Below are positions 15,418 to 22,706 of a stretch of DNA of 26,329 nucleotides, one piece after another. Both the position numbers and the translations under genes were made by a program. The notes under the pieces are model-generated. The model saw nothing but the letters and a program-made list of their open reading frames with translations, did no database searches and was not told the DNA's origin. The stretch comes from JBGPIT01 sp041485125 (GTDB taxonomy: Bacteria > Desulfobacterota > Binatia > UTPRO1). The stretch covers positions 1-26,329 of the forward strand of contig JBGPIT010000022.1 of the NCBI GenBank assembly GCA_041485125.1, written 5' to 3'. Within the stretch, counting starts at the first letter, position 1. The number at the start of each line of letters is the position of its first letter.

Positions 15418-15812
15418 AGGTCGGGACGATCGTCGACGGGTGGTGTGCGCCCTGCAAGCTCAAGGTCACGCACACGATCGAGGTCATGGTCGAGAAGAAG
15501 ATCAAGCGCGTCCATTGCAATACGTGCGGCGCACAACACGCCTATCGTGCGTCGATCCCAGGTACACGGGCCGCGAGCAACCGAGCCGGTGGACGGCTCG
15601 ACGAGCCGTCGAATCGCCCCAACCAGTACCAGTCTTTGCTCCGCGGCCGCACGGCAAGCGCCGCCCGGGCCTACTCCAACTCGGCGGGGTTGAAGGTCGG
15701 CGAGCTCGTGTCCCATACCGTCTTCGGACTGGGTGCGGTCACCGGTCAGCGTGACAACAAGATCGACGTTCTGTTCCCCGATGGACCGCGGGTGCTCCAG
15801 CAAGGCGGTTAG
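15414..15812 (+). CDS. Zinc-ribbon protein with a C-terminal Tudor/SH3-like domain
   Basis: The 132-residue protein has two CxxC pairs, CAPC (Cys11, Cys14) and CNTC (Cys35, Cys38), separated by a 20-residue beta-like segment. This is the signature of a rubredoxin-like zinc ribbon. A basic linker follows. Residues about 93-131 read VGELVSHTVFGLGAVTGQRD then DVLFPDGPRVL, resembling the small SH3/Tudor-like domain at the C-terminus of UvrD/PcrA helicases and in CarD-like RNA polymerase binders. This suggests a nucleic-acid or RNA-polymerase interacting factor; the role is inferred. The start overlaps the preceding stop (ATGA) and has GGAGG about 7 bases upstream. It is the last gene of the RRM cluster and converges with the 1395-residue protein gene, 72 bases away. 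That spacer has a bipartite inverted repeat (CCACG...CGTGG near 15843-15869) but no T-tract. Confidence 0.82.
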   Translation: MKVGTIVDGWCAPCKLKVTHTIEVMVEKKIKRVHCNTCGAQHAYRASIPGTRAASNRAGGRLDEPSNRPNQYQSLLRGRTASAARAYSNSAGLKVGELVSHTVFGLGAVTGQRDNKIDVLFPDGPRVLQQGG

Positions 15813-15884
15813 GTCGGAAGAGGGAGCTCATCCCCGCACCTCCACGGGCCGGGCTTCGGCGGTCGTGGGTCTGACGCGCTTCGC

Positions 15885-18800
15885 CTACGGACCGGTCGCC
15901 GTCGAGGGGACGCACAGCTCGTCCGCTGTCGATGTACCCACCCGATCAGGCCCGATCTGATTGTTGATGAAGATGCCGGTGACCGCGACGTGCTTCGGCT
16001 GCCCTTTCGCGGGCTTCACCTGGTAGCACATCAGCGCCGCCGCGGCGTTCTTGATCCCCTCACCGTTCTTGTCGGCCGCCACGCAGAGGCGAGTCGGCTT
16101 CTTCAAATCGTAGAGCTTCGGCTGGTTGAAGTGGTCGACGACGGACGCTTGCACGCCCTTCGGGAACTTCGCACCGCTCTTGCTCACCTTCGTCGTATAG
16201 CACTCGAAGTGATCGACCGCGTGCGCGCCGGGGTTCGGTGGGCTCACTGGGCCGACGACGCTCTGCGCGGTCGGGACGAGCAAGCGCTCGGGCTTCGACG
16301 TGTCGACGACGAGCTCGCCGTTGGGGTGGAATTGGTTCCGCACGTGGATGCCGAGGCGCTTCACGTGCTTCGCCTGCTTCACGCACAACGTCGTCACCTT
16401 CTGCGTGCCACCGCAATCCGGCTCCTTCTTGCATGCCCCCCTGGCGTTCGACGGCGCCGAGTCGGCGCAGCGAGCCTTGGTGAGCGCGATTTGGTAGCCG
16501 CGGAGATGCGTCGCGGCGTCGGCGATGCCTTCGCCGTTCTTGTTCGCCGGCGTGTACAGGTCGAGCGGTTTCTTGAGATCGTAGAGCGCGGTCTCGAAGC
16601 GGTCCGCCAAGAGCGCATGGAGGCCCTTCGGGAAGGCCGTCGCCGACTTCACCTTGTACCCGAGGAAGTGGTCGAGCGGCACCGTCGCCGCGCCGACGCA
16701 GGTGCATTGCGCCGCGCCGCCGGCGGGCTGACAGACCTCGCCAGACCCGCAGCCGCTCGGCTGCGCCGCGGGGTCGCAGGTCTCGCTGCCCCCGACAATG
16801 CCGTTGCCGCAGGCACTCACCGAGCAATTGATGTCACAGTCGTCGCCGTTCACGGCGTTGCCATCGTCGCACTGCTCACCCGCGTCGAGGTTGCCGTCGC
16901 CACAGCCGTGACAGTCGGGGTCGGCGGAGTCGACGAGCTGATCGCCATCGTTGTCCAAACCGTCCGAGCAGCTCACGCTGCCGGGCGGGCCCTCGACCTT
17001 GGCGGTGAAGCGGAACGCGCGCTGCACCCTTTCCCCGACGAACGATTTCGAGCCGCCGTACACCTCGCGCGCGTCGTTCCCGACCTCGTCGTAGAGACCG
17101 GAGAAGAGATCCCCGCTCACCATGTCGTAGTTCATGTCGAAGAACTTCCACTCGACGCGGCCGCTCTTGAAGAGGATCACCTTGAAGGTCAGCTGCTCGA
17201 AGACGAAGGCACCGGCGGCAACCGACGCCCTGCCGATCCAGACGATCTCCACCCGGTCGGAGAACCCGTTGATCACGACGCCGGTCGTGAGATCGTCGTT
17301 CGCCGCGAAGAGGGCATCGATGTTCTTCGTGACGTGGTGCCCGTCGAAGTGCGTGAGCGCGGCGGCGCATTCCGCGCACGACTCGCCGTTCTGAAGGAGC
17401 TCGACGAGGCTGTTCGTGTTGACGTCGATCTTCGTGATTTGCCGGCCGAACCACGGGAACGTGAACGGCAACGTGTACTGGACGTCGTCGTCGTTGCTCG
17501 CGGCGATGCTGGTGTCCTTCGCATCCCAGGCGGTTGCCGTGATGTTCGGATGGCCCGGCCCAGGGACGAACTCGAACGCCTTGCGTACGCCTTCGCCCTT
17601 GAACGACATCGAGCCGCCCGGCACCTCGTGCTCGACGTTCGCGACCTCGTCGTAGTAGCCGGAGAAGAGATCGCCGTCGATCGTCACGTAGTCCATGTCG
17701 AAGAACTTCCACTGCACCCGCCCGTCGTTGAAGAGGACGACTTCGAAGGTCAGCTCTTGGCCGTCGGAAAAGTCGTCGTCCTCGAACGTCCGGCCGACCC
17801 ATATGACGTTCACGCGATCGGCAAGCGGCTCGACGACGACGCCGGTCACGAGATCATCGTTGGCGGCGAAAATCGCGTCGATGTTCTTGGTGACGTGCGT
17901 ACCGTCGAAGTGGGTCAGCACGCCGGCGTTCGTGGCGGTCGGGCAGTCGGCGCACGACTCGCCCTGCTCCAGCAGCTCGATGAGGCCGTTGGTGTTCACC
18001 GCAATCGCGACGATGCTCCGCCCGAACCAGGGAAAGGTGAAGGGCAAATGGTACGACACCGACTCGTCGTCGTGCGCGGCGATGCTCGTATCGTGAGGAT
18101 CCCACGGGATCGGAACGATCGTCCCTGTCGGTGGCGCCGGCGCGCAGGACACCGAAAGACTGTAGGCCCCCGTCGTGAGGGTGCCGCCCTCGAAATCGCT
18201 CACGCCGTCGAAATCGAAGTCGTCCCACGACGTCACCCCGATGAAGTACGTGCCCGTGGCCGGCACCTCGAATTGCAGAAACGACGCGCTTCCGGAGCTG
18301 GGGTCGTCGGGCGCGGTAGCGTCGTCGTTCAACGTCGACAACGTCCCGTCGGCGGTGAACACGCCGACGAGCGAGTCGAGCTGCGGAGCGAACCGGTTGG
18401 GGTCGTCGTCGAGATCGATCGATACGATCTGGCCGGCGGTCCACTCGACCTTGTAGAAATCGAGATCGCCGGGAAACAGGATCGCCGCGTCGCTGGTCGT
18501 CGATCCGCAGGAGATCGCGGTCGCTTGCGCCCGCGTGTCGTTCGGCTCCCCCGGCGGCAGGTCGCAGGTGACGGAGATCGTGTACGGTCCTGAGCCGATG
18601 CCATCACCCTGGAACCCGCTATCCAGCGCGTCGGCGACGCCGATGAAGAAGGTACTCGGCGACGTGACCGTGCGCTCGAGGTAGGGATCCTTCGTCGCCG
18701 GCTCGCCCGGCGCGGGATCGTCGCCGCTGAGGTCGATCGACATCCCGTTCCCGTCGAACAGTCCGAGGCTCGCATCGAGGGGCGAGCCGAGCTGGTCCGC

Positions 18801-20072
18801 GTCCACGTCGACGCGGAGGATACGTCCCACCGGGACACTGACCTCGTAGAAATCGACGTCCCCGGGCGCGATCCGCGCGCCGGTGCTGGTGAACGGGCAG
18901 GTGATCTGCTCGGCGGTCGCGATCGTGTCGTTCGGCTCGTCGGGCTGCGGCGTGCACGTGACTGAGACCGTGTACGGTCCGGTCGTGTAGGCGAACGCGC
19001 CCGCCATGTCGAGGTCCGGAAACGCGCTCACGCCGATGTAGTACGGCCCCGTCGTCGGCGCGGCGAACTCGAGATACGAGTCGGACGTCGACGGCTCGCC
19101 AGGGGCGGGATCGTCGCGGCTCAGGGTAACGCGCTGGCCGGCGGCGTCGAAGACCGCGAGGTCGGAGTCGAGCATAGAGCCGTTCTGCGCCGCGTCGATG
19201 TCGACGTCGACGACCGTGCCCTGCTTCAGGAAGAGCGTGTAGAAGTCGACGTCGAGCATCGGATTGATCTCGGTGCTGATGGTCGTCGACGGGCAGAAGA
19301 TCTGCGTCGCGGTCGTCATCTTCCCGTTCGGCTCCACGGGAACGACCGCGTCGCAGACTTGGTCGTGGTTTGCGTCGGTGATGCCGGGGCCATTGCAGGC
19401 GTCGCACGCATCGCCGACGCCGTCGCCGTCGGTGTCCAGCTGATTCGCGTTCGCGACCGTCGGGCAATTGTCCGACGTGTCCTCGACACCGTCACCGTCC
19501 TCGACGTGTTTGAAGAAGCGCAGGATCGGCACATCCGCGCCGCCGCCCGTCCCCTCAGGACCGCCTCGCACCTCGTAGTTGCCGTCGTTGACGCCGTCGC
19601 TGTCGAGATAGAACGCCGGTCCGAGGTTCACAGCGTGCGGGTTGTCGGTGAAGTTGATGCCGAGGTCCGCGACGTTGCGGAACCCGATGAAGTAGGTCGT
19701 GGCCGCCGTCAGATGCACCGGCGCGAAGCTCGCACCGCCCATCTCGTCCCGCGCGGTCGCTGAATCGAATGTGGCGGAGCGGAGGAGCATCCCGCCGACC
19801 GCGCGCCGGTCGGTCAGGACCTCGATGGTCACCTGCCGGTTGGCGCCGTGGAACGCGTCGAAGTTCGTCTGGATCGCGACGAGGTCGTAGCTGACCGGCG
19901 GCGTGTAGTACCACCCGACCGACGCGCAACCGGCACACCAGAAGCCGTTGAAGATCGGTTCGGACGTGTCGTTGACGACGTCGGCTACGGTGTGTGCGCG
20001 CGCGGTCGAGGCGAGCCCGCAGCAGAGAGCGGCGATCGTAATGACGCGGACGAGCGAGTGCCAGTAAGACAT
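15885..20072 (-). CDS. Large exported mosaic repeat protein (TSP3, PPC-like x3, NIDO-like x2, Cys-rich, terminal repeat x2)
   Basis: The 1395-residue product begins with a signal peptide (MSYWHSLVRVITIAALCCGL, cleavage near ARA at 26). A beta domain spans about 28-185. TSP3 repeats follow at 190-245. Three PPC-like beta-sandwich domains, each opening EPN(D/G), are at 247-373, 377-503 and 507-643. Two NIDO-like domains are at 655-836 and 845-1022 (LPFTFPWFGR, FDGTHVTKNID, SGYYDEV). A Myxococcus-type Cys-rich stretch is at 1033-1125 (CGDGNLDAGEQCDDGN). Two copies of a terminal module are at 1133-1268 and 1286-1389. No enzymatic motif was found; cell-surface adhesion or structural use is inferred. 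The frame continues 12 codons to a GTG at 20108. I chose ATG 20072 because it starts the signal peptide, although its Shine-Dalgarno (GAGAGAAG) is weak. Confidence 0.9.
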   Translation of the reverse strand: MSYWHSLVRVITIAALCCGLASTARAHTVADVVNDTSEPIFNGFWCAGCASVGWYYTPPVSYDLVAIQTNFDAFHGANRQVTIEVLTDRRAVGGMLLRSATFDSATARDEMGGASFAPVHLTAATTYFIGFRNVADLGINFTDNPHAVNLGPAFYLDSDGVNDGNYEVRGGPEGTGGGADVPILRFFKHVEDGDGVEDTSDNCPTVANANQLDTDGDGVGDACDACNGPGITDANHDQVCDAVVPVEPNGKMTTATQIFCPSTTISTEINPMLDVDFYTLFLKQGTVVDVDIDAAQNGSMLDSDLAVFDAAGQRVTLSRDDPAPGEPSTSDSYLEFAAPTTGPYYIGVSAFPDLDMAGAFAYTTGPYTVSVTCTPQPDEPNDTIATAEQITCPFTSTGARIAPGDVDFYEVSVPVGRILRVDVDADQLGSPLDASLGLFDGNGMSIDLSGDDPAPGEPATKDPYLERTVTSPSTFFIGVADALDSGFQGDGIGSGPYTISVTCDLPPGEPNDTRAQATAISCGSTTSDAAILFPGDLDFYKVEWTAGQIVSIDLDDDPNRFAPQLDSLVGVFTADGTLSTLNDDATAPDDPSSGSASFLQFEVPATGTYFIGVTSWDDFDFDGVSDFEGGTLTTGAYSLSVSCAPAPPTGTIVPIPWDPHDTSIAAHDDESVSYHLPFTFPWFGRSIVAIAVNTNGLIELLEQGESCADCPTATNAGVLTHFDGTHVTKNIDAIFAANDDLVTGVVVEPLADRVNVIWVGRTFEDDDFSDGQELTFEVVLFNDGRVQWKFFDMDYVTIDGDLFSGYYDEVANVEHEVPGGSMSFKGEGVRKAFEFVPGPGHPNITATAWDAKDTSIAASNDDDVQYTLPFTFPWFGRQITKIDVNTNSLVELLQNGESCAECAAALTHFDGHHVTKNIDALFAANDDLTTGVVINGFSDRVEIVWIGRASVAAGAFVFEQLTFKVILFKSGRVEWKFFDMNYDMVSGDLFSGLYDEVGNDAREVYGGSKSFVGERVQRAFRFTAKVEGPPGSVSCSDGLDNDGDQLVDSADPDCHGCGDGNLDAGEQCDDGNAVNGDDCDINCSVSACGNGIVGGSETCDPAAQPSGCGSGEVCQPAGGAAQCTCVGAATVPLDHFLGYKVKSATAFPKGLHALLADRFETALYDLKKPLDLYTPANKNGEGIADAATHLRGYQIALTKARCADSAPSNARGACKKEPDCGGTQKVTTLCVKQAKHVKRLGIHVRNQFHPNGELVVDTSKPERLLVPTAQSVVGPVSPPNPGAHAVDHFECYTTKVSKSGAKFPKGVQASVVDHFNQPKLYDLKKPTRLCVAADKNGEGIKNAAAALMCYQVKPAKGQPKHVAVTGIFINNQIGPDRVGTSTADELCVPSTATGP
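15906..16676 (-). repeat. Terminal module duplicated in the mosaic protein (copies 16269-16676 and 15906-16217)
   Basis: Both copies share, in order, DHF-(x)2-Y, FPKG, YDLKKP, NKNGEGI or DKNGEGI, YQ, and a closing VP. In copy 2 four cysteines (1291, 1330, 1349, 1387) mark these landmarks. In copy 1 the aligned residues are Gly1138, Tyr1173, Gly1192 and Leu1265, and a four-cysteine insertion (1202-1230) is present instead. Confidence 0.85.
17007..18110 (-). repeat. NIDO-like domain duplicated in the mosaic protein (copies 17565-18110 and 17007-17540)
   Basis: The copies are highly similar at protein level (LPFTFPWFGR, NTN-L-ELL--GESCA-C, HVTKNIDA-FAANDDL-TGVV, GRV-WKFFDM, SG-YDEV) and retain stretches of DNA identity. 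This makes it a comparatively recent tandem duplication within the gene. Confidence 0.85.
18144..19334 (-). repeat. Three tandem PPC-like domains in the mosaic protein
   Basis: The copies at 18954-19334, 18564-18944 and 18144-18554 each contain EPN-(D/G), a -C- near the start, (L/V)DFY, a D-D beta strand, LD--L-(V/G)F, a (F/Y)(F/Y)IGV strand and a closing G-Y--SV-C. This is the pattern of bacterial pre-peptidase C-terminal domains found on secreted proteins. Each copy keeps one Cys near its start and one at its end, consistent with one disulfide per domain. Confidence 0.8.
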
Positions 20073-20273
20073 CGGTCTTCTCTCGGGGTCCGCACTTCTA
20101 GGCGGCACCTATAGCGGCTGTGGGAGGATTTCGGGACAAGCACGAGTTCGACGATGTCGCCTCGGTACAGGTCGCACATCCGTCGTCTCGTCGTCCATCC
20201 ATACCGGCGAGACGGTTCACCGCTATTACTACGGCCGTCGCGACAGCGACAAGAGAAATCTGCGTGGCGGCAT

Positions 20274-20317
20274 CGCCCGCCGGCGACGGGCGCTCAGCCG
20301 AAGCAGCGACGGGCTGA
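20274..20317 (-). terminator. Two inverted repeats downstream of the monooxygenase gene (possible terminator)
   Basis: TCAGCC/GGCTGA (20294-20299 with 20312-20317) lies just past the stop at 20321. CGCCCG/CGGGCG (20274-20279 with 20287-20292) follows at once. On the minus strand a weak T-rich stretch (GATTTCTCTTG) comes only about 13 bases after the second stem, so Rho-independent termination is uncertain. The remaining spacer up to 20073 holds no gene I can support. Confidence 0.3.
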
Positions 20318-20320
20318 ACG

Positions 20321-21832
20321 TCACTCGCGCGCGAGCTCGTATTCGGACGGCCGGAACTTCCGGACGCGCGCGCAGTATTCACTCGCGAAGCCGGGATAGA
20401 GCGAGCGGTTTTCGCCGTTCGGCCCGAGATACCAGCTGCCGCAGCCGCTCGACCACACCATCCGCTTCATCCGGCGCTGGATGCCCGCGTTGTAGGCGTC
20501 CTGCACGTCCTGCCGGACGTTCACGTACTTCACGCCCTCGGCGATCATCTTGCGGATCGCCTGGAGCGCGTAGGCGATCTGCGCCTCGGTGTACACCAGC
20601 ACCGACGTATGCCCGGGCCCCGTGTTGGGCCCCATCATGATGAACCAGTTGGGAAACCCGGACACCGTCACGCCCTTGTAAGCGGCGGCACCGTCGCGCC
20701 ACGCGTCGGCGAGCGTGCGGCCGGCGAGCCCTACGATCGGGAAGGGCGCGGTCGCGATGTTGAGGGCGAAGCCGGTCGCGAGGACGATCGCGTCGACTCG
20801 GTGCTCGCGGCCGTCGGCGGTGACGATGCGGTCGGCGCGGATCTCGACGATCGCATCGGTCACGAGCGCGACGTTGTCGCGCTCGAACGCCGGCCAGTAG
20901 TCGTCGGAGATCAGCATCCGCTTGCAGCCGAACTGGAACGTCGGCCGCAGCTTCTCGCGCAGCGCCGGATCCGAGACGCAGCGACGGAGATGGCGCTCCG
21001 ACATGCGCTCGCCGATCCGCGAGAGGCGCGGCGAATCGAGGAAGATGATCGGGCCCATCGCCTCGCTCAGCCAGTAGAGCACCGACCGGCGCAGCTTCAG
21101 CAGCAAGGGATACCGCTGAAACCATCGCTTCGCGCGGGCGCTCATCACGTGGTCGCGCTTGGGCACCACCCACGCGGGCGTCCGTTGAAAGACGCTGAGC
21201 TTCCCGACCTCGGGCGCGATCGACGGCACCACCTGCACGGCGCTCGCGCCGGTGCCGATCACCGCGACGCGCTTCCCGGCGAGATCGTAGTCGTGATCCC
21301 AGCGCGCGGTGTGCATCAGCTTGCCGGCGAAGGTGTCGAGGCCGGCGACGTCGGGGAGCTTCGGATCGACGAGCCCGCCGACGCCGGACGCCACCGCGCG
21401 CGCGGTCACGGTCTCGCCGTGGCTGGTACGGAGCGACCACACCCCGCGGGCCTCGTCGAAGCGGGCCTCGGTGATCGCGGTGTTCAGACGCAGGTGCAGC
21501 CGGAGCTGATACTTCTCCACACAGCGGAGCAGGTACGCCTGGATCTCGCCCGACTCGGCGAACATGCGGCTCCACTCCGGGTTCTGCTCGAACGAGAAGG
21601 AGTAGACGTGCGACGGCACGTCGCAGGCGGCGCCCGGATACGTGTTGTCGCGCCAGGTCCCGCCGATCTCCGAGGCACGCTCGAAGATCGTGAACGAGTG
21701 GATGCCGTGCTTCTTCAGCTGAATCGCCATCCCGATGCCGGCGAAGCCGCTGCCGATGATCACGATCGGGAAGTCGGCGGCGGCGGACGTCACAGTCGGC
21801 TGGGGCTCCTGGGCACTCTTCACGTACAGCAC
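20321..21832 (-). CDS. Flavin-containing monooxygenase, Baeyer-Villiger type
   Basis: The 503-residue enzyme has an FAD-binding Rossmann motif (IGSGFAG at 26-32) and the type I Baeyer-Villiger fingerprint F-x-G-x3-HTxxW, read here as FAGKLMHTARW (168-178). The NADPH-binding motif is GTGASA (193-198), and the ATG(F) motif LATGFALNIA lies near residue 360. Such enzymes insert oxygen next to a ketone to give an ester or lactone, or oxidise heteroatoms, using NADPH, FAD and O2 in the cytoplasm. The substrate is unknown; the divergent TetR gene is its likely regulator. The start is a GTG at 21832 with a good GAGGTGA ribosome-binding site. A matching sigma70 promoter is present upstream. Confidence 0.93.
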   Translation of the reverse strand: MLYVKSAQEPQPTVTSAAADFPIVIIGSGFAGIGMAIQLKKHGIHSFTIFERASEIGGTWRDNTYPGAACDVPSHVYSFSFEQNPEWSRMFAESGEIQAYLLRCVEKYQLRLHLRLNTAITEARFDEARGVWSLRTSHGETVTARAVASGVGGLVDPKLPDVAGLDTFAGKLMHTARWDHDYDLAGKRVAVIGTGASAVQVVPSIAPEVGKLSVFQRTPAWVVPKRDHVMSARAKRWFQRYPLLLKLRRSVLYWLSEAMGPIIFLDSPRLSRIGERMSERHLRRCVSDPALREKLRPTFQFGCKRMLISDDYWPAFERDNVALVTDAIVEIRADRIVTADGREHRVDAIVLATGFALNIATAPFPIVGLAGRTLADAWRDGAAAYKGVTVSGFPNWFIMMGPNTGPGHTSVLVYTEAQIAYALQAIRKMIAEGVKYVNVRQDVQDAYNAGIQRRMKRMVWSSGCGSWYLGPNGENRSLYPGFASEYCARVRKFRPSEYELARE

Positions 21833-21865
21833 GGCTCACCTCGGCAGGCGCTTGACTTGCGGCGC

Positions 21866-21893
21866 ATTGTAAGCAACTGATTACTATAGTCAA
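21866..21893 (-). promoter_or_regulatory. Sigma70 promoter of the Baeyer-Villiger monooxygenase gene
   Basis: On the minus strand: -35 TTGACT (21888-21893), a 16-base spacer, -10 TACAAT (21866-21871). The predicted transcription start is about 27 bases upstream of the GTG at 21832. The -35 arm is part of an inverted pair (GCTTGACT at 21850-21857 and AGTCAAGC at 21888-21895). The stretch is strikingly AT-rich for this genome. Confidence 0.65.
21869..21884. promoter_or_regulatory. Imperfect dyad overlapping the monooxygenase promoter (probable TetR operator)
   Basis: GTAAGCAACTGATTAC is a 16-bp dyad with 6 of 8 symmetric positions matching. It overlaps the -10 box and spacer of the monooxygenase promoter and lies between the two divergent genes. 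Size and placement are those expected for a TetR-family dimer site that would block the monooxygenase promoter, and possibly the regulator's own. Confidence 0.45.
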
Positions 21894-21903
21894 GCACTGC
21901 TTT

Positions 21904-22563
21904 ATGGCGCCGCCTCAACCCCACCCCACCCGCGAGCTCCTCATCAACGTCGCGCTGTCGCTCTTCGCCGCCGACGGTTATCGCGGCACGACCATCCGCA
22001 AGATCGAGCAGGCGGCCGGTCTGACGCCCGGCGCCGGCGGCATGTACCGCCACTTCCGGTCGAAGGAGGAGCTCTTGCTCGCGGCGGTCGAGCGCTACCG
22101 GGCCGACGTCGCGGCCTTCATCGCGCGCGCGCCGGAGGTGATGGCGCTCGGCGACGTGCGCGCCGAGCTGCTCGTCGCCGCCAAGCTCTCCCGCGAGTTC
22201 AACGAGCGGAACGACGCCCTGCTGCGCGTCCTGATCCTGGAGCAACAGGCGATCCCGACGAAGGCGTGGCGCCACTTCCAGGAGGCGTGGGAAGAAGGCT
22301 ACCGGCTCTACGCCGACTGGCTGACGGCGCGGCTCGGACCCGGCACCGGCGTCGACGTCGAGGCCGCCGCTATCCAGCTCTTCGGCTCGCTCGCGCAGTA
22401 CCAGGTCCAGGTCGAGACCTTCACGCACCCGCCGCTCGACGTCGATCCGGATCGCTTCATCGTGGCCTGGGCGGAGCACTGGACGGCCTTCATCGCGGCC
22501 GCGCGCGCCGTCGTGCAGCCGGTTCGTCGCACACAGCCTGCCCGGCGCAATCACCGCAGCTGA
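21904..22563 (+). CDS. TetR/AcrR-family transcriptional regulator
   Basis: The 219-residue protein has the TetR N-terminal DNA-binding domain: LLINVALSLFAADGYRGTTI, then KIEQAAGLTPGAGGMYRHFRSKEELL (helix-turn-helix with the conserved YxHFxSKEEL). An all-helical ligand domain follows. It is divergent from the Baeyer-Villiger monooxygenase, the usual arrangement for a repressor relieved by the enzyme's substrate; this is inferred. No Shine-Dalgarno precedes ATG 21904, and a TATAGT -10-like box at 21885-21890 would give a leader of only a few bases. The mRNA may therefore be nearly leaderless. Confidence 0.92.
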   Translation: MAPPQPHPTRELLINVALSLFAADGYRGTTIRKIEQAAGLTPGAGGMYRHFRSKEELLLAAVERYRADVAAFIARAPEVMALGDVRAELLVAAKLSREFNERNDALLRVLILEQQAIPTKAWRHFQEAWEEGYRLYADWLTARLGPGTGVDVEAAAIQLFGSLAQYQVQVETFTHPPLDVDPDRFIVAWAEHWTAFIAAARAVVQPVRRTQPARRNHRS

Positions 22564-22591
22564 GCAAAGCCGCCGGCGCGGGGACTCCCGT

Positions 22592-22611
22592 ACCGTCATT
22601 CGAATGACGGT
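22592..22611. promoter_or_regulatory. Perfect 20-bp palindrome between the TetR and metalloprotease genes
   Basis: ACCGTCATTCGAATGACGGT reads the same on both strands over all 20 bases. It lies 29 bases after the TetR stop and 95 bases before the protease start. As RNA it could fold into an 8-bp stem with a UCGA loop, but no T-run follows on either strand, so a classic terminator is unlikely. An operator or other protein-binding site is the better reading. Confidence 0.5.
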
Positions 22612-22706
22612 CGCTTCAAAAGCCCACCTCGTCGAAACTTGACTACGACGTGCCCGGACGGAAGAGCGTGTGCTGCGCAACTCCATCGCAGCGCGGGAGG
22701 TTGGGA

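Noticed and set aside
15990..18593. Long plus-strand open frame of 867 codons
   Set aside because: It lies wholly antisense to the 1395-residue exported protein, has Arg/Val/Glu-rich noise composition, no signal peptide or motif, and is expected in GC-rich DNA.
20379..21893. Minus-strand open frame of 504 codons nearly coextensive with the monooxygenase
   Set aside because: Alternate frame of the Baeyer-Villiger gene; Arg-rich, no motif.
22592..22611. Reading the 20-bp palindrome as a Rho-independent terminator of TetR
   Set aside because: No run of T follows on either strand, so it is kept as a palindromic site of unknown binding partner.
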